From contig JAMXBB010000001.1 in assembly GCA_024138015.1 (NCBI GenBank), positions 130,633,547-130,697,546 of the forward strand: 64,000 nucleotides of DNA, given 5' to 3'. The first letter of the stretch is position 1. The number at the start of each line of letters is the position of its first letter. Position numbers and translations under genes: made by a program. This document shows positions 33,479 through 46,522 of this stretch, piece by piece. The stretch comes from Lumnitzera littorea (taxonomy: Eukaryota > Streptophyta > Magnoliopsida > Myrtales > Combretaceae). The notes under the pieces were generated by a model that had not been told where the DNA came from, made no database searches, and saw only the letters and a list, made by a program, of their open reading frames with translations.

Positions 33479-36400
33479 AAGACCCATAATCAGTTATTCG
33501 GAGTTTAGCTCATAGAATTTAAGGTGATCGGTCAAAGGATCCAATCGAACCTAAATTATCAAATAAAGTTAGAAATATTAGTATAAGCGATCCCGTAAAT
33601 TTGAATTTAAGAAAATAAGTAATAAAATAAAACAATATAAAATTTCCCAATTTTAAGTATATTACTCGTTATTTATCGAAAATGAGTAAAATGCATTTCG
33701 ATAACTAACAAATCCTTAGAGATAAGTTATATATACACTAAAAATCATAAAATAACTTAAATAATATTTAGGAGTATTTATTTGTACTATATATGAATTT
33801 ACGTGTAGGTAGAAATGAACGTAATTACTTTAAATACGCAAAATATGTTAAAATAAGGTTAATTAATTAAAGAAAATTCATAATTAATTAAGAAAATTAA
33901 GGAAAAGTCAAGAAGTGGGTTGTGGTAGCTGGGGGAAGAAAGAAAAAAATCAACCAATTAAATTAAGCTAACCAAAAAACAATTTGGAAGAGGATAATGC
34001 TCATGTCTAGTCAAATTAATGCATAAAAAATCTCCTAAGGCCCTATAAATACCCAAAATTTTGCAAAAGTTCATTTAGGCAATTAGGAATCTAGAAAAAT
34101 TGAGAGAGCACCAAAAAGAAAGAGTTAAGGTTTTCTTACAAAAATTAAGAAAAATATGTGCAATTAAGGCTTTAGAAGGAAACCCATACCTAATGAGCAC
34201 CTAGAAACAAATGACCACCACCACACTACTCCACCACCACCGCCCAACTTGGCCAACACTCCTAGGGCCGCAGCTGGTGGCCGAAATCCTAACGACCAGG
34301 TGAGTTCGATTCTAGTCCGATTTTATGAATTTATTAAAATTATTAATTTTATTCAGAAAATTATGAAATTTATGATTATAGTGTTTTATGGTATGTAGAT
34401 TTAGGAAAAAATTTTAGTTTGATGATTTTGTGTCTAGAATTATACTATCCTTAAGAAACCATGCAAACCTAATTTATTCGATTTAGAAATAAATAGGTTC
34501 AAGAGTGTAGTTTTGGACTCAAAATTTTTGTATAAACTACTTAAGTAATATAAAATAATACCATGAAGTCCTTTTCCAAATATTAATTTTTGAAATTTTT
34601 AGACCTTAAAATGATACATAAACTGGGTAAATTAGGATTAATTAAGTAATTAAATGGGTAGTTACTGATTTAATGTATAATTATATATTTTAGGATGTTG
34701 AAATCAGATAGAGTATGCTATTTGTAGCATTTAGAGGGTTATATGTAATTATTATGATATTATGTAGTAAATATGTAATAGGTAAAATTGATAAATTTTA
34801 AGTTAATCTGGTAATTTAGGGTAATTAGGTTCAAAATCTGACTTAGGATGAATTTAGATGTTTAGAATGTTATTTAATATTAGGAGATGATATTTGAAGT
34901 GATGGAAATATTAGATATATACATTATATACACATTAGGTGATAATGTGTAATATGTAAGTATGAGAAATTAATAATTAGGAAAATATTGGTTAGATTGA
35001 TATTATGATAATAATATGAATATATAATAAATCTGATAGTAAACTTAAATTAGGGTAATTATATGAAAAATGTAAAATCTTTTCATAACAGGAGTAAATT
35101 CGGTAATAAAATTAAGATTCGAGTATACTGCACGGACTATAACACTAGTTAAAGAATAAAAACGATATTAAGGATATCCGCAGATAATACGATTAATTTT
35201 ACATTGTGGGTTGAAATAAGTTTCTAGGGTTCGTATATTAAATAGTACTTAGAAATTAAACTAGAACTTAATTTAGAAATTGATGCGAAAATGGAACCTG
35301 AAACTAGCCCCAAGATAGTTGTAACACGGCATATTAGTTAGAAGTTAAAACCTATAAAGGAATCTATATGGATATGAGCAATTACAACTCAGTAAGTTGA
35401 ATTAGAGACTCGTGAAAGTATAATAAGCATAAACAAAGTAATCAAGTAATTAATTATTTACAATGCAACAAGCAAGTGTTATCACATAAAAGTAATTTCA
35501 CCCGCTCTAATAAGGGTTGGGGAGTTTCAGTTAATGTAACAGCTTACAACTAAACCCAGATTTGTGCAATAGAACACTGCTCCCCCCAAGACTAACCTTC
35601 GAACCAATGCCCTCATTCTCACTATAACCTCTTCTCCTATCACTTAGTTCAGTTAAGGATGAAGAAGAGATCATTATACTATCTAGCACTATCTTTTTCG
35701 AAGGTGTTGGTATTTAGTTGAAAAATCTTAATAATCCCTTATAGGGTTGTAATGCATGTCTAAATAAGGTATTTAGGTCAATTAGGATTAGGTTCGATTT
35801 AGGATGATTAAACAATTTCACACCAATCCAATCACAATAGTCATCAAACACAACACAAATTTTAGCACAACATTATATATATAAGCACATGCATAAAATT
35901 ACTCACAATCAAAATCATACACAATCTTAAGTCTCCGAGTACTCTAAATAGTACTCCAAAATACGACGAAGTACTAAACCTAACTTACTTGAAATCCTTG
36001 ATCGCTCACTTAACTCATTACAGGTTGACTCGTTTTCGTGTGTCTTATAATATAAATACGCTCTTTAGTATTTATATCTTGATAATATATGTATATTCTA
36101 GATTATGATTTAATTCAATTCTTCTTATACACATATTAGTTATTATTAATTCATCCTAAATTAGTTTAAGGTTCGGTTTCTTAAATTCGATTCAAGTTTT
36201 GAATCGGTTCCAATTATAAGTAAATCCTAAAAATTCCTTCCAAACTCTAATGTGAATTTAATCACATCAAGTTCAAGTATCCTAAATATCACACTTAATC
36301 TTAAATCAATATTATAGCCTATTTGATACACTCTAATCCTCATTAGTGTATCGAATTAACTCTCAATGTAAGGAAATTTTATATTTTTCTTATAATTACC

Positions 36401-37845
36401 TAAATTTAAGTTTAGTATCAGATTTAATACATATTAATATTATTATTATATTATCCATTTTCTATTATTTTATATTTATTATAATCCCAACTTCACATAT
36501 TCTCATAATTACATATATTTACTACATAATTCCCATAATAATTACATTTAGTACTCCAAGTGTTATGATTATATTACTACATCAAAGATTAACATCCTTA
36601 AACATCTAATTATACATTAAATTAGTAATTAGTTATTTAATTACCTAATTAGTCCAAAATTACTAATTTTGTTCATCATTTTAGAGCTTAAAAATTACTA
36701 GAATTTTTCAAAATTAATTAAAAAAAGGGCTTCATAGCACTATTCTATATCACTTAAGTAGTCTATAGAAAAAAATTTGAGCTCAAAACAACACTCCTAA
36801 GCTTATTTATTTCTAATTTGAAATATGTTCGGTTTAGCATAATTTCTTAAGCACCTTATATTTATAGATGTAATTAACCCTAATCAATATTTTTTCCTAA
36901 ATCTACATACAATAAAATATCAAAATAATAAAATTCATAATTTTCTAGGTACAATTAATAATTTTAATAATATTTACAAAATCGATTAGAAATTTAGACT
37001 CGCCTATTTCTCGAACTTTCGGCTACCAGTGCTGATCTAAAGTTTGTTGGCCGACCTAAACGGTTGATTTGGAGTGTGGCGGTTCGATTCCAAGTGATGG
37101 CAGTGTGTGGATTCAACCTAATTGCTCTTACTGTATAGAATTTTTACAAATTTTTATAAAACCATAATCCTCTCTTAATTTCACTACACTTCAATTTTTT
37201 TAGGTTGTAAACTGACTAAATGAGTCTATATAAATTTGGCTATTTATAGAGCTCTAAAGTAATTTTGGTGTATTAATTTGATTAGACAATTTCTTTATCT
37301 ACTTCCATTTTGCCTTTTTGAGTGTGTAAATTTAATTGGTCCAAATTTTTTTCTTCATCCCTGACTTGCCACGACCCAAATTTGGATTGTTCCCTACTTC
37401 CCTAATTTTTTTCTTATTTTTCCTTGATTTTTTTTATAATTTCTTTAATTATTTAGCAATTTTTTGGTAATTTTCAAGCATTTTAGATAATTTCACGTAT
37501 TTTTACTTTTGCATAAATACATATGAAGTACAAGTAAATACTCTTAAATATTATTGATGTTATTCTATGATTTTTAGTATACATATAATTTATCTCTAGC
37601 GATTTGTTAGTTATCGGAATTCATTTTTACGCATTTCCGAAAAATAATCAGTAATATACTTAAAATTTGAAAATTTTATATTCTATCATTTTATTACTTA
37701 TTTTCTTAAATTCAAACTTATGGGATTACTTTTACTAATATTTCTAGGTTTGTTTTATAATTTAGGCTCGATTAGATTCTTTAACCGATTGCCCTAAACT
37801 TTATGTATAAAATCTGATCCTATAGTTACAAAGCTTACATTTAAG
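33479..37845. repeat. block of two LTR-type arms facing inward (large inverted repeat) inside copy B
   Basis: The left end (33485-34990) and the complement of the right end (37845-36300) are clearly homologous. For example gaatttaagaaaataagtaa occurs at about 33602 and again on the complement near 37705. Each arm has a TATA box about 570-600 bp from its outer end (tataaata at 34044-34051 plus; 37248-37241 minus). The right half from about 35300 on also matches the R/U5 side of the 3.7-kb solo LTR at 23701 (caccttcgaacca, ctcctatcactta). It is therefore a right LTR on the minus strand joined to the start of a related LTR on the plus strand. About 330 bp of RT/RNase H present in copy A (21977-22302) is missing here. 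Confidence 0.7.
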
Positions 37846-40609
37846 GTTTATAAGAAGCTAGGCTATAAAAATTTCAAACTTTAGTGACATTTTTTGGCAT
37901 CGACCAATGCAATACAGCTCAAATCTTCTCTTTATCTGCTCAAATTCCTTCCCCTAATACTACAAACTTAAGAAAAATTACTTCATCTTGATAGGATGTA
38001 CATGTATTCAAATTCCCATATAACTTCTTGGTCCATAAAATGTCAAATACTGCTCGGAGATATTAAACATGGTGACTTAGGTCGATACTATATACTAATA
38101 TGTCACCAAAGTACGACCATATATCTTTCGATTAAAAGCCGTATCATATGGTTCATTAACCTCATGAATATACTCAGGGCATTAGTAAGTCCGAACAACA
38201 TAAGTAACCATTCATAGAGTTCATGCCTAGTCTTAAAGGCAGTTTTCCACTCATCACTCAATCTCATACAGATTTGTTAGGAGCCACTTCATATATCAAT
38301 CTTTGAAAATATCTTGGTGCCATAAAGCTCATCTAGCATGTCATTGAGCCTCAATATCAGATATTTGTACTTCATATTAATTCAATTAATTGCTCGATTA
38401 TTAATGGATATTTTCCATGAACCATCCTTCTTTGGAATGAGCAAAGTTGGTACCGCGTAAGGGCTTATGCTCTCCTTCACATATCCTCGCTCTATGAGTT
38501 CATCTACTTCCCTCTTCAACTCGACAGCTTGCTTAAGGTTCATTTTGTATGCAAGTCTGTTCGATAGGGCAACGCTTGGCTACAAATCAATACAATGTTC
38601 TATGCCTTGGGCTAGAGGTAATCCTATAGGTAATTCTTCAGGAAACAGACCAGAGAACTCATTCAGTAGGTTTTGGATCTCATCAGGAACATCCTCTAAA
38701 TCTCTCATTTCCAACAATCTTCTAACCAACAGAAACATGGGCTCATCGGCCTTTTAAGTAGCTCAAACCTCTTTTCGACTCATTATTAAGGTATTCTTTT
38801 TACTAGCTCGGGTGAGTTGATTATGGGTCTCATTTACTTGGATAGGGTCATAGGCTACAACACAATCTTTTTTTCATCCTTAACAAAGGTATATGTGTTC
38901 TTATACCTGTCGTGAGTAACACATTGGTCGAATAACCAAAGTTATCTAAGTAACAGATGTGAAGCTCCTATAAGGACGATATCGCAAACTTCTTCGTCTC
39001 TATATGCGTACCTAACGCTAACCGATATAGTTACTTATTCAGTTACATGTAAAGTACTCTTATCATGAAGCCAATGTAGTTTGTTAGGTCAAGAATGCTT
39101 CGAGGTTGGCAGACCTAACCTCCACAAAAAGGATTGTATAACTACATTAATATAGCTTCCTTCGTCTACTATAATGGTGTACAATTGTCCCTTGATGGTA
39201 CACTTGGTATGGAATAAATTTTCTCTCTAATCGTCTCCGAAGTTCGGTAGGGAACTCAATACTCATCTCAGGACTCAGGTTATCGCTTCTCCCTAGTTGG
39301 CATAGATGCAGGTCTCTTCTTCCTCTTTGGCTTCAACTTTTCCATCATCCTTTTCCTCCTCAAGCTCGCTCTCGTTAGTGTTATCCACTACGATTCGAAT
39401 AATCAGCAGCCATGTGTTCGAAGCCTAAGCATTTAAAGCACTTCACCTTGTTGATTTTCCATCCGGAGGTTTGTCCTCTCTCATATATTCTTGGGGCCGA
39501 TTTGGCCTCGGTTCTTTTTTACTACCCTATTGGCCAGCTTGGTTATTGTCAAGTTGGTAATTCATTTCCCCAACTTGGTTTGGCCTCCTCAGTTCTGCTT
39601 AAATAAGTCAACACGGAACTGGGGTCTAGGAGAATGTTAGCCTAAGTCGGCTTGGAGCACTTCTCTTCTATTTTCGACCAACCTTTGCACTTAGACGATG
39701 TTGCAAATCTCAAATCAGAGCTAAAAATGAACCTTAATACTGTATGAGCCTCAGGTTCTTCTACATTGGCTCGGATCATAAGCATCTAGAACTCTATTAC
39801 ATAATCATCAATTGTTCAGCCTCCTTGGCAGAGTTTCTACAACTTTGCAAACGTATCCTATAAGTATGTCTTGGGCACAAATTTACCTCTTAATAATCTT
39901 TTCATCTCATCCCGGGTCCTTACACCTCATCTTTTGTCCCTTACTCTAGCTACATTTAGATTTTTCCACCACATAGTGGCATAACTAGTGACCTCAAGTG
40001 CAGTAAGTTGGACTTTCACAGCTTTAGTATGTCCATAACAATTAAACACCTTCTTAACCTTCTCTTCCTACTCCAAGTATTCGTTTGCATCCTCACTTCC
40101 ACTGAAGGGTGGGATTCTTCCTACTCCAAGTATTCGTTTGCATCCCCACTTCCACTGAAGGGTAGGATTTGGACCTTGACATTGTCTTATCCTTGAAGAG
40201 CTCTGAGTCCTTGCTCTTGTGTACGGCAATAACTAGCCTTTCCTTCTTCCCCTCCATACTCTTCGACGTTAATCTCCTCATCATCTTCCTCAACCTCTTC
40301 TAACTCTAGTCTTTGTCTAACAGCTCAATTTGCAACTCCTCTAGCTCGAGGGAGTCGAATTGGGTGATAGGCTTGATCACCTTGGCCATAACCCCTCTCT
40401 TAGATATTTTTAGGTAGGTTATATGGCGACATGCCCTGAGGTTATTGCATATTAACTTGCATTACTATGATTAGACTCTTAATAAGATTAGTGAGTCTGT
40501 TGAGTTTGTCATTAACTGACCCAGGGGTATTGCTACCATTATGACCATGATTAGATTGAGCACCACTAGTCCGATCATCGATAATACCTTGAACACTTGA
40601 ATCTGACAT
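37846..40609 (-). pseudogene. gag, protease and RT start of CRM-like copy B, decayed
   Basis: Gag starts MSDSSVQGIIDDRTSG at 40609. Further on are a charged region, a decayed knuckle KCFKCLGFEHMAADYS (about 39450-39403) with the last Cys changed to Tyr, and then the protease region with ADEPMFLLVRRLLEMRDL (38748-38690), a segment conserved upstream of RT. Next come FSGLFPEELPIGLPLAQGIE, the RT palm ERGYVKESISPYAVPTLL (about 38500-38440) and PKKDGSWKISINNRAIN. The Ile/Asn changes in CIDSRAIN and the broken YxDD region near 38100 show decay. Stops occur throughout, and a 53-bp tandem duplication shifts the gag frame. Confidence 0.8.
40068..40173. repeat. 53-bp tandem duplication in gag of copy B
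   Basis: ctactccaagtattcgtttg begins at 40068 and again at 40121, with nearly the same following sequence (gcatcc, cacttccactgaagggt). As 53 is not a multiple of three, it breaks the gag frame. Confidence 0.85.
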
Positions 40610-40953
40610 AATACAATGTTTCTAAAATAGATCAACAACACAATACATAAGAAAACAATGCATTCGTACTTCCTAAAACTTCGACTAACACACCAACAAT
40701 TTTAATACCCAATAATCAACTTGAACAAAATAGAAAAGAACTTGCTCTGCTTTCATAGTAAAAAAATAGGGCATGAATAGAGTAACAATGAAATCACACT
40801 TATCGACACACAAATCTTTACGACACAGCTTACAATTCCAAATTTACTCCACATAAACATACTCCAACTGCTATAGAAGGAACACAACAGCCATTAACAG
40901 CAAGGCAAACCAAAGACTTTACTGCAACTTCATACACTTCCTCTCGAAATCGT

Positions 40954-40965
40954 GCTCTAATACTA
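40954..40965 (-). other. primer binding site of CRM-like copy B
   Basis: The minus strand reads tagtattagagc, two changes from TGGTATCAGAGC (initiator tRNA-Met), just inside the 5' LTR end at 40973. Confidence 0.65.
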
Positions 40966-40972
40966 ATAAAGT

Positions 40973-43900
40973 TGATGCGTCTCCGAGTTCGAATGTACAG
41001 AGAAGCACCACAACGAAATGAATTGAAAGAAAACAAAGAAAAGCTAGCAAAGTTTGAGCAGCTATCGAATGGATATACATACTAATCGATCCTACTTAGC
41101 CTATAATCCGCCAAATATAACTCACTGGTCCAAACTAAAGGGTTACTCACCCCTACCCCTTTCTAAAAGGAATAGATAAGAGTTAGAGAGTAATGAGAAC
41201 ACTAGGGTTGCTCAAATGAGACTTAAATAAAATTCTCATCTTGGTGATTTATTACTGTGTATAATTAAGTGGAGGTTTATATACCCATCTACTAAGATTA
41301 CTTTATACATATGAAAAGACAAAAGGGTATTCTTATAATTATGTTACATAATGTATAATAGAAAGGGTAAACGAGATAAATAATATTCAGTATGGAAAGC
41401 AAAGAATCCTTCTAAAATATCGTGCTAGAAGATACATGTCGATCAGTAGCTAGATGTCAATAATATAGTAGAAGTGGTCGAGAAGAATTGCAGTCAAGGG
41501 TTGACTTGATCCAAATCAAGTCGGGGTTCAGTTAATCCCGTTGCAAAGTAGTCAGCTTGAGTTTGGGTTGAATGCTTATGGTCAACTGAGGAGCTCAACT
41601 TGGATAATCTTGAAGCTATCTTCTCGGATATCCTGTCATAGCACATTGTCGAGCCGTATTTCGGTTTTTCTTAACTTAATCCATATTAAGTCCAGCTTAC
41701 TTAATATAAATTATTTGATATAAAATTAAGGAAACGTTTTTCTTTAAAAAAATGTTTTTAAAAAAATATTTAAAAAATTAGACTCGCCAACCAATTGAAT
41801 TGATAAAAAATAAAATTAGGGTTTTCGAGGGTGAAAACCCTAATTTAGCCACTGATTTGCGAATTTTCTTTAAAAAATTAACCAGAAAAAACAAAGTTTA
41901 AGGGTTAATCTATTAAGACTAAGTTACCATGTAAAAATAAAAAAATTAATGGGCTTTAACTTTTATATATTTTTTAAAAATACTTAGATATGTACAAATA
42001 TACAAAATATGACTAAAAATACATTTTCGTTATTTTTTTTATTACGAATTTTTCAAATAAAGGAAATTTTTTTTTATTTTTTATACAGCTGCCCTAAATG
42101 TATATATGTACTTGCTAGTCAAGATCAAACCAACGTAGTTCTTTTTTATAAAATATTTAGTGGGTGGATTTTTTATTTTTGAAAATCGAGTTAAATTTAT
42201 GTTTATTTAATCATTTATTATTTTTTTAAAAAACCTAAAAGATCTAATTTCACAAATCTAAGAAAAAAACCTAACTAACTAAATCTTTTTGAAAATCCCG
42301 ATTAAGATTTTTTTTAAAAAAAAATTCTCACTACGTATTAAAAGATATCTTTTCTAAACTCTTCATGCAAAATACGCTTAAATACGTCTCCTCTCTAAAT
42401 ATATGGATCTCGGAAAAAAGATATGCGGCTTTTAAAAAAAAAATCCAATTTTCAACTAAAATTGTAATCTAACTATATTTATTAACAATTATCTAAAAAA
42501 TAGAAAGCAATATGCAATAAAAATAATTAAAAAAAACTGCATTAAAAAAATTTAGTAAGAAAAATTAATTAACTAAATGATAAAAATAAATAATAAAATA
42601 ATAATTTTTATTATTTAATTGGGTTGAGTAACTAATTTCTAACTCTCATGGGTGTGATTGAAGGGTGGATTGTTGTTGCTTTCTCTTGTTCACAGGTGTG
42701 ATCGTGTAGACCATTGCTGCTTTCACCTAGTTACGGTCGTGATCGTATATGTTAGTGTAGTGGCTCAATGTTGGATAGTGAAGTGGCATTGCTATGAGGT
42801 GGGTGAGCTTGGTCAATGGGTAAACAGCAGCAGTGTGAATCTCATGTGATTACAAAGTGGCTTGTACATGTGGTTGCGCACATATATAGTGTCAAGTGCT
42901 GTTGTATTGGTGCTCATTGTGCAAGTAATAGTGTTTGTGTTGTGTCAGGTATATTCATGCGTGAGCGTCAGTGTATGTGCGTATTCAGTCGAGTGCTGTG
43001 AGTGATGGTGAATATTTAGTCTTATGTGTGTAAGGGTTAGTTGGCTTATAAATGGAATGTACAAGTGTAGTGAGCAATTAGTGCTATGTAAATTGTAGTT
43101 TGGTGAGGGGAGTATGTAATACGAATTGGTGTATTGAATTGCTAAGTGAAGTCAGGTGAGAGAGTGTGTGACTTCAGTATGGCGTAGATAGGTGTTGTCA
43201 GGCATGTACGATATGGGTCGTGTGGCCAATTATGTGTACAAGTGAGTAGATGCGTCAGATAGTATACAGTGAATTTCGTGTGTTCGGTGCAATGTGGGTT
43301 TTCGATCAGGGGGGTTGTGAATCCTATGTGTTTGGTGCAATATAGGTCTTTGATCAAGGGAGCTGTGAATGTTTGGTGAGTGGTGTGGATTGTATAGGTA
43401 GTGTAGGTGCGGTGAGCATTAGCGTGTAGGGGCTATGCTGTATGTGCAGTATGTGCAGGGGCTGTGCTGTGTGTGCACGATGTTTGACTATGTGTGATTG
43501 AGGGGGATGTGCGTATGTAGCTACTCAAGCATGGTGGCAATGTTTGGTCAGGGGTGTGTGGTGTGTAGTGTGTAGTGTATAGGTGACAGTGAAAGTTCAA
43601 GTAGTCGGTATATATTATGAAGTGCGTGGGTTATGTAATTAAAAAACGTATCAAATGCCACTTGTTGACTCACTATTTATAATTCCACAATGGAATCTTT
43701 TCGTATCTCAGATACAGAAGATTCAATAATGATTCCTTATTGATTTGACCTAACTTTTAGAAACCTTATTTTAATTTAGGCTTTCTATTTTCTAGGCCTA
43801 ATATGATCCAATTTGATTTAGCCCAATAGTCCACTTAATAAATCCTAAGTCTATTCTAGCCCAATATAAATTAGATAAAAATTCATTTTATATTGGACCA

Positions 43901-44321
43901 GACTGAAATATTTTAATGAAGCCCAATTTTTCAATGACTTAGAATTTAATTACTCACCATTATCTGATTCGACACTACACAACCTGCTCGACTCGACTAA
44001 ACTCGACTAGACTTGACTAATACAACTGGACTTGATACGACTTAACTTCATTTTTATTATTTTTTAATTTTTAATTCTATTTTTTTCCTGGCTCAATAAA
44101 AATGATAAAACAAAAATGGTAAAAACGAGGTGTCTACACATATTTATTGAACAGGAGCAGGTCTGGCACATATGAGGGTCTAATAATTAGATCAGTAGGA
44201 GATCAGTTTAGAATAGGAATTCCCGTCTTGGATATAGCTTCGGGCTAGTATTCTTCAAATAAGTCCTTGGAGTCCTTTAATTCGGCTACATATGATCGTT
44301 CTAAGGGGCTGATTCTTATCA
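40973..44321 (-). repeat. 5' LTR of CRM-like copy B, interrupted by a solo LTR
   Basis: The two parts 40973-41646 and 44144-44321 together make 852 bp, against 855 bp for the 3' LTR. The alignment continues across the insertion (tcatagcaca, then ttgaacaggagcagg, corresponding to ccatagcacaactgttgggcaagagcagg in the 3' LTR). Confidence 0.85.
41647..44138 (-). repeat. 2.5-kb solo LTR starting TGTAGACACC (minus), family 2 copy 1
   Basis: The plus strand starts tgtcgagccg and ends gaggtgtctaca. The flanking 5-mers are cacat (41642-41646) and catat (44139-44143), a duplication with one change. The minus orientation is favoured because TGTAGACACC is a common LTR start and a TATA-like ttataaata lies on the minus strand (43682-43674) about 460 bp from that start. 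The stretch 42650-43660 is strikingly G/T-rich on the plus strand, and its frames look non-coding. A second copy is at 55747-59598. Confidence 0.75.
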
Positions 44322-44326
44322 AGCAT

Positions 44327-46522
44327 ACTAGTTTCAATCGGTACGTGTCAGATTCTTTCAGTATATCAAGTTTTTTCTTAGCTAATTGAATTTCAAAATG
44401 AATATAGCTCAAGATTAATTGAATGGTGACCCTTTGTATCTCAATCGATCCGATCATCTTAGAATGTCAATTGGAAACATACTTTTTTATGGAACAAATT
44501 ATCATGTTTGGAGTAGATCCATAAGAATGGGACTTGGTGCTGAACTCAAGTTAGGATTTATTGATGGAATTCTTGTTAAACTTGATGAAAACTTAGTAAA
44601 TTATGTTGCATTTGTTTCATGCACGAATGGGACACCCATCTTTATCCAGATTACAACTTATGTTACCATGTAAAGACTTAAATGTTACCAATTTCGTTTG
44701 TGAGACATGTCATCTTGCTAAGTTTCATAAACATTCCTTTTCTCATAGTTCTCATGATTCCACTTTTACATTTAAGCTCCTACATGTAAAGACTTAACCA
44801 TTCCAAATGACTAGATACAAGCCACTTAGATTTATTTGTTTAAGTTCATGCTACAAGTCAATACTTTGCTTCATTAAGTCTTTTGTTATGTTTAAAATCA
44901 TTTTAACATTGTACCAAAGAATGTTAGAACTAATAATGGGATGGATTTTGTGTCACTTACTTGTAAAGATTTGCTCCAAAGTGTAGGAATTTTACATCAA
45001 AGATCAATCGTGTACACTCCCCCATAGAATGGGAGACTTAAGCATAAGCATATGCATTTATTAGATGTAGCTCGGGCCTTGAGGTTATATGTTAGATTGG
45101 CTACTAAGTTTTGGGGTGGATGCATATTAATTGCTACATTCTTAATCAACAAGATCCTAATTAAAAGGCTACATTGGAAGACTCCTTTTGAACTACTTTA
45201 CGAAAAGTTACCTTACTATGATGATTTGCGTACTATAGGATGTCTTTGTTTTATTGGAAAGCAACCCCCTATTACTGATAAACTTGAATCGAGGGCTCAT
45301 AAATGCATATCCTTAGGATACTCTTCTACTCGCAAAGGGTATAAAGTATTTGATTTTAAGCAAAACAAAATTCTCATTTCATGAGATGTTTTTCATGAAA
45401 ATATATTTCCTTATAAGGATAAAACTAGCTCTTCTTTGATGAATTCTCTTGAGCCATGTTTTAAAAACTCTGTTTTGTTTGAGTCTAGCAACTCTTCTAT
45501 TGATCAATCCTCTACTAGTTAATCATCTCCTCATGATGTTTCTCTTCTATCCCAATTAATTGCACCTAAGAATTTTAATGATCAATCCTTTCCTATAGTA
45601 TCATTGTACAGGTCAACTAAGAGTCCTTGTTTTCTTACTTAGCTCTTTGATTTTGTTCATGGGGTACACTTAAATGCAATAGTATTGTCTTCACAAGATA
45701 CACTTGCCTCCCATTCATCACTTTCTTCCAAACCCTCTATTTGTAAATATCCACTACTTGATATGCATGATTTTGATCCATTTTCACATAAATATGTTAC
45801 ATCATTTATGAATGTTTTAGCTATTAAGGAACCTCATTCTTACTTGCAAGCATCCTAACAAAAAGAATGGATTAAAGCCATGGAAAAAGAGTTGTTAGCT
45901 AAGGGATAACACAAGTAATGACTTTACTTCTTAGAAAGTATGCAATTGGATGTAAATGGCTTCTTGGAACTTTTTTACAACACAAGTAATGACTTTACTT
46001 TCACTATCTTTTCTAACATCGATTAAGGTAGTAGTACTCTTGATAGAAAATCACTCATAGGTTTTTGCATCCAACTTAAGTTATTAGGTTTTTGCATCCA
46101 ACTTAGGTTATCTTTGGTTATCTTTGGTTCTTGGAAAACCAAGAAACAGTCGACAATCTCCACTTCCACCACCAAAGATGAATAACGTAATCTCACTTCT
46201 ACTACGAAGGAAATTCTTTAGCTTTTTTTATTTGCTACACGATTTTGGCATCCTTATTGCTCATTGAGTCTCCCTTTACTGTGGCAACCGTTCTACCATC
46301 CTCATTGCATCTACTTCCTGCTTATACGAACACACGAAGCATATAGTCATAAACATCCACTTTGTACGGGATCATGTCTCTTTTGGGTTTCTACAACTTC
46401 ATCATGTTCCCACTGAGTATTAAGTTGCAGATTTATTTACCAAGGCACTTGGTGATATGTAGTTTCATTTTCTTCTTTCCAAGATGTCTCTTCAAACAGA
46501 TCTAACTTAAGGGGCTAGGGGG
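44327..46522 (+). pseudogene. copia internal region: gag start, pre-integrase, integrase, RNase H; protease and RT deleted
   Basis: After the gag N terminus (DPLYLNRSDHLRMSIG, YGTNYHVWSRSIRMGLGAEL, GFIDGILVKLDE; 44419-44600), the sequence jumps straight to the pre-integrase domain (HARMGHPSLSRLQLML, FVCETCHLAKFHKHSF; 44605-44740), so the rest of gag, the knuckle and the protease are gone. The integrase part continues with WKTPFELLYEKLPYYDDLRT and GCLCFIGKQPP (45052-45384). After KEWIKAMEKELLAKG (RT start, near 45870) most of RT is missing, and RNase H resumes at DRKSLIGFCIQL and FGSWKTKKQSTIS (46030-46180), ending near a TKALG-like segment before the polypurine tract. Stops are frequent. Only in trans could such a copy have moved. 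Confidence 0.82.
46509..46522 (+). other. polypurine tract of the copia element
   Basis: aaggggctaggggg lies immediately upstream of the 3' LTR start, as expected for plus-strand priming. Confidence 0.7.

Larger units (their letters stand above)
31102..44321 (-). mobile_element. CRM-like Ty3/gypsy chromovirus, copy B, nested in copia and itself twice interrupted
   Basis: It has both LTRs and a primer binding site on the minus strand. The flanking 5-mers are ggcat (31097-31101) and agcat (44322-44326), a target duplication with one change, and removing the element restores copia internal sequence. Gag starts at an ATG at 40609 and pol runs down to the 3' LTR. A 4.4-kb block of inverted LTR-type arms replaces part of RT/RNase H, and a 2.5-kb solo LTR lies within the 5' LTR. 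It is full of stops. Confidence 0.85.

Noticed and set aside
36346..36609. 87-codon Ile/Tyr-rich frame
   Set aside because: AT-driven composition inside the inverted LTR block.
42658..43357. Several 60-70-codon frames on both strands
   Set aside because: They come from the G/T-biased leader part of a solo LTR; no homology and no conservation in the second copy.
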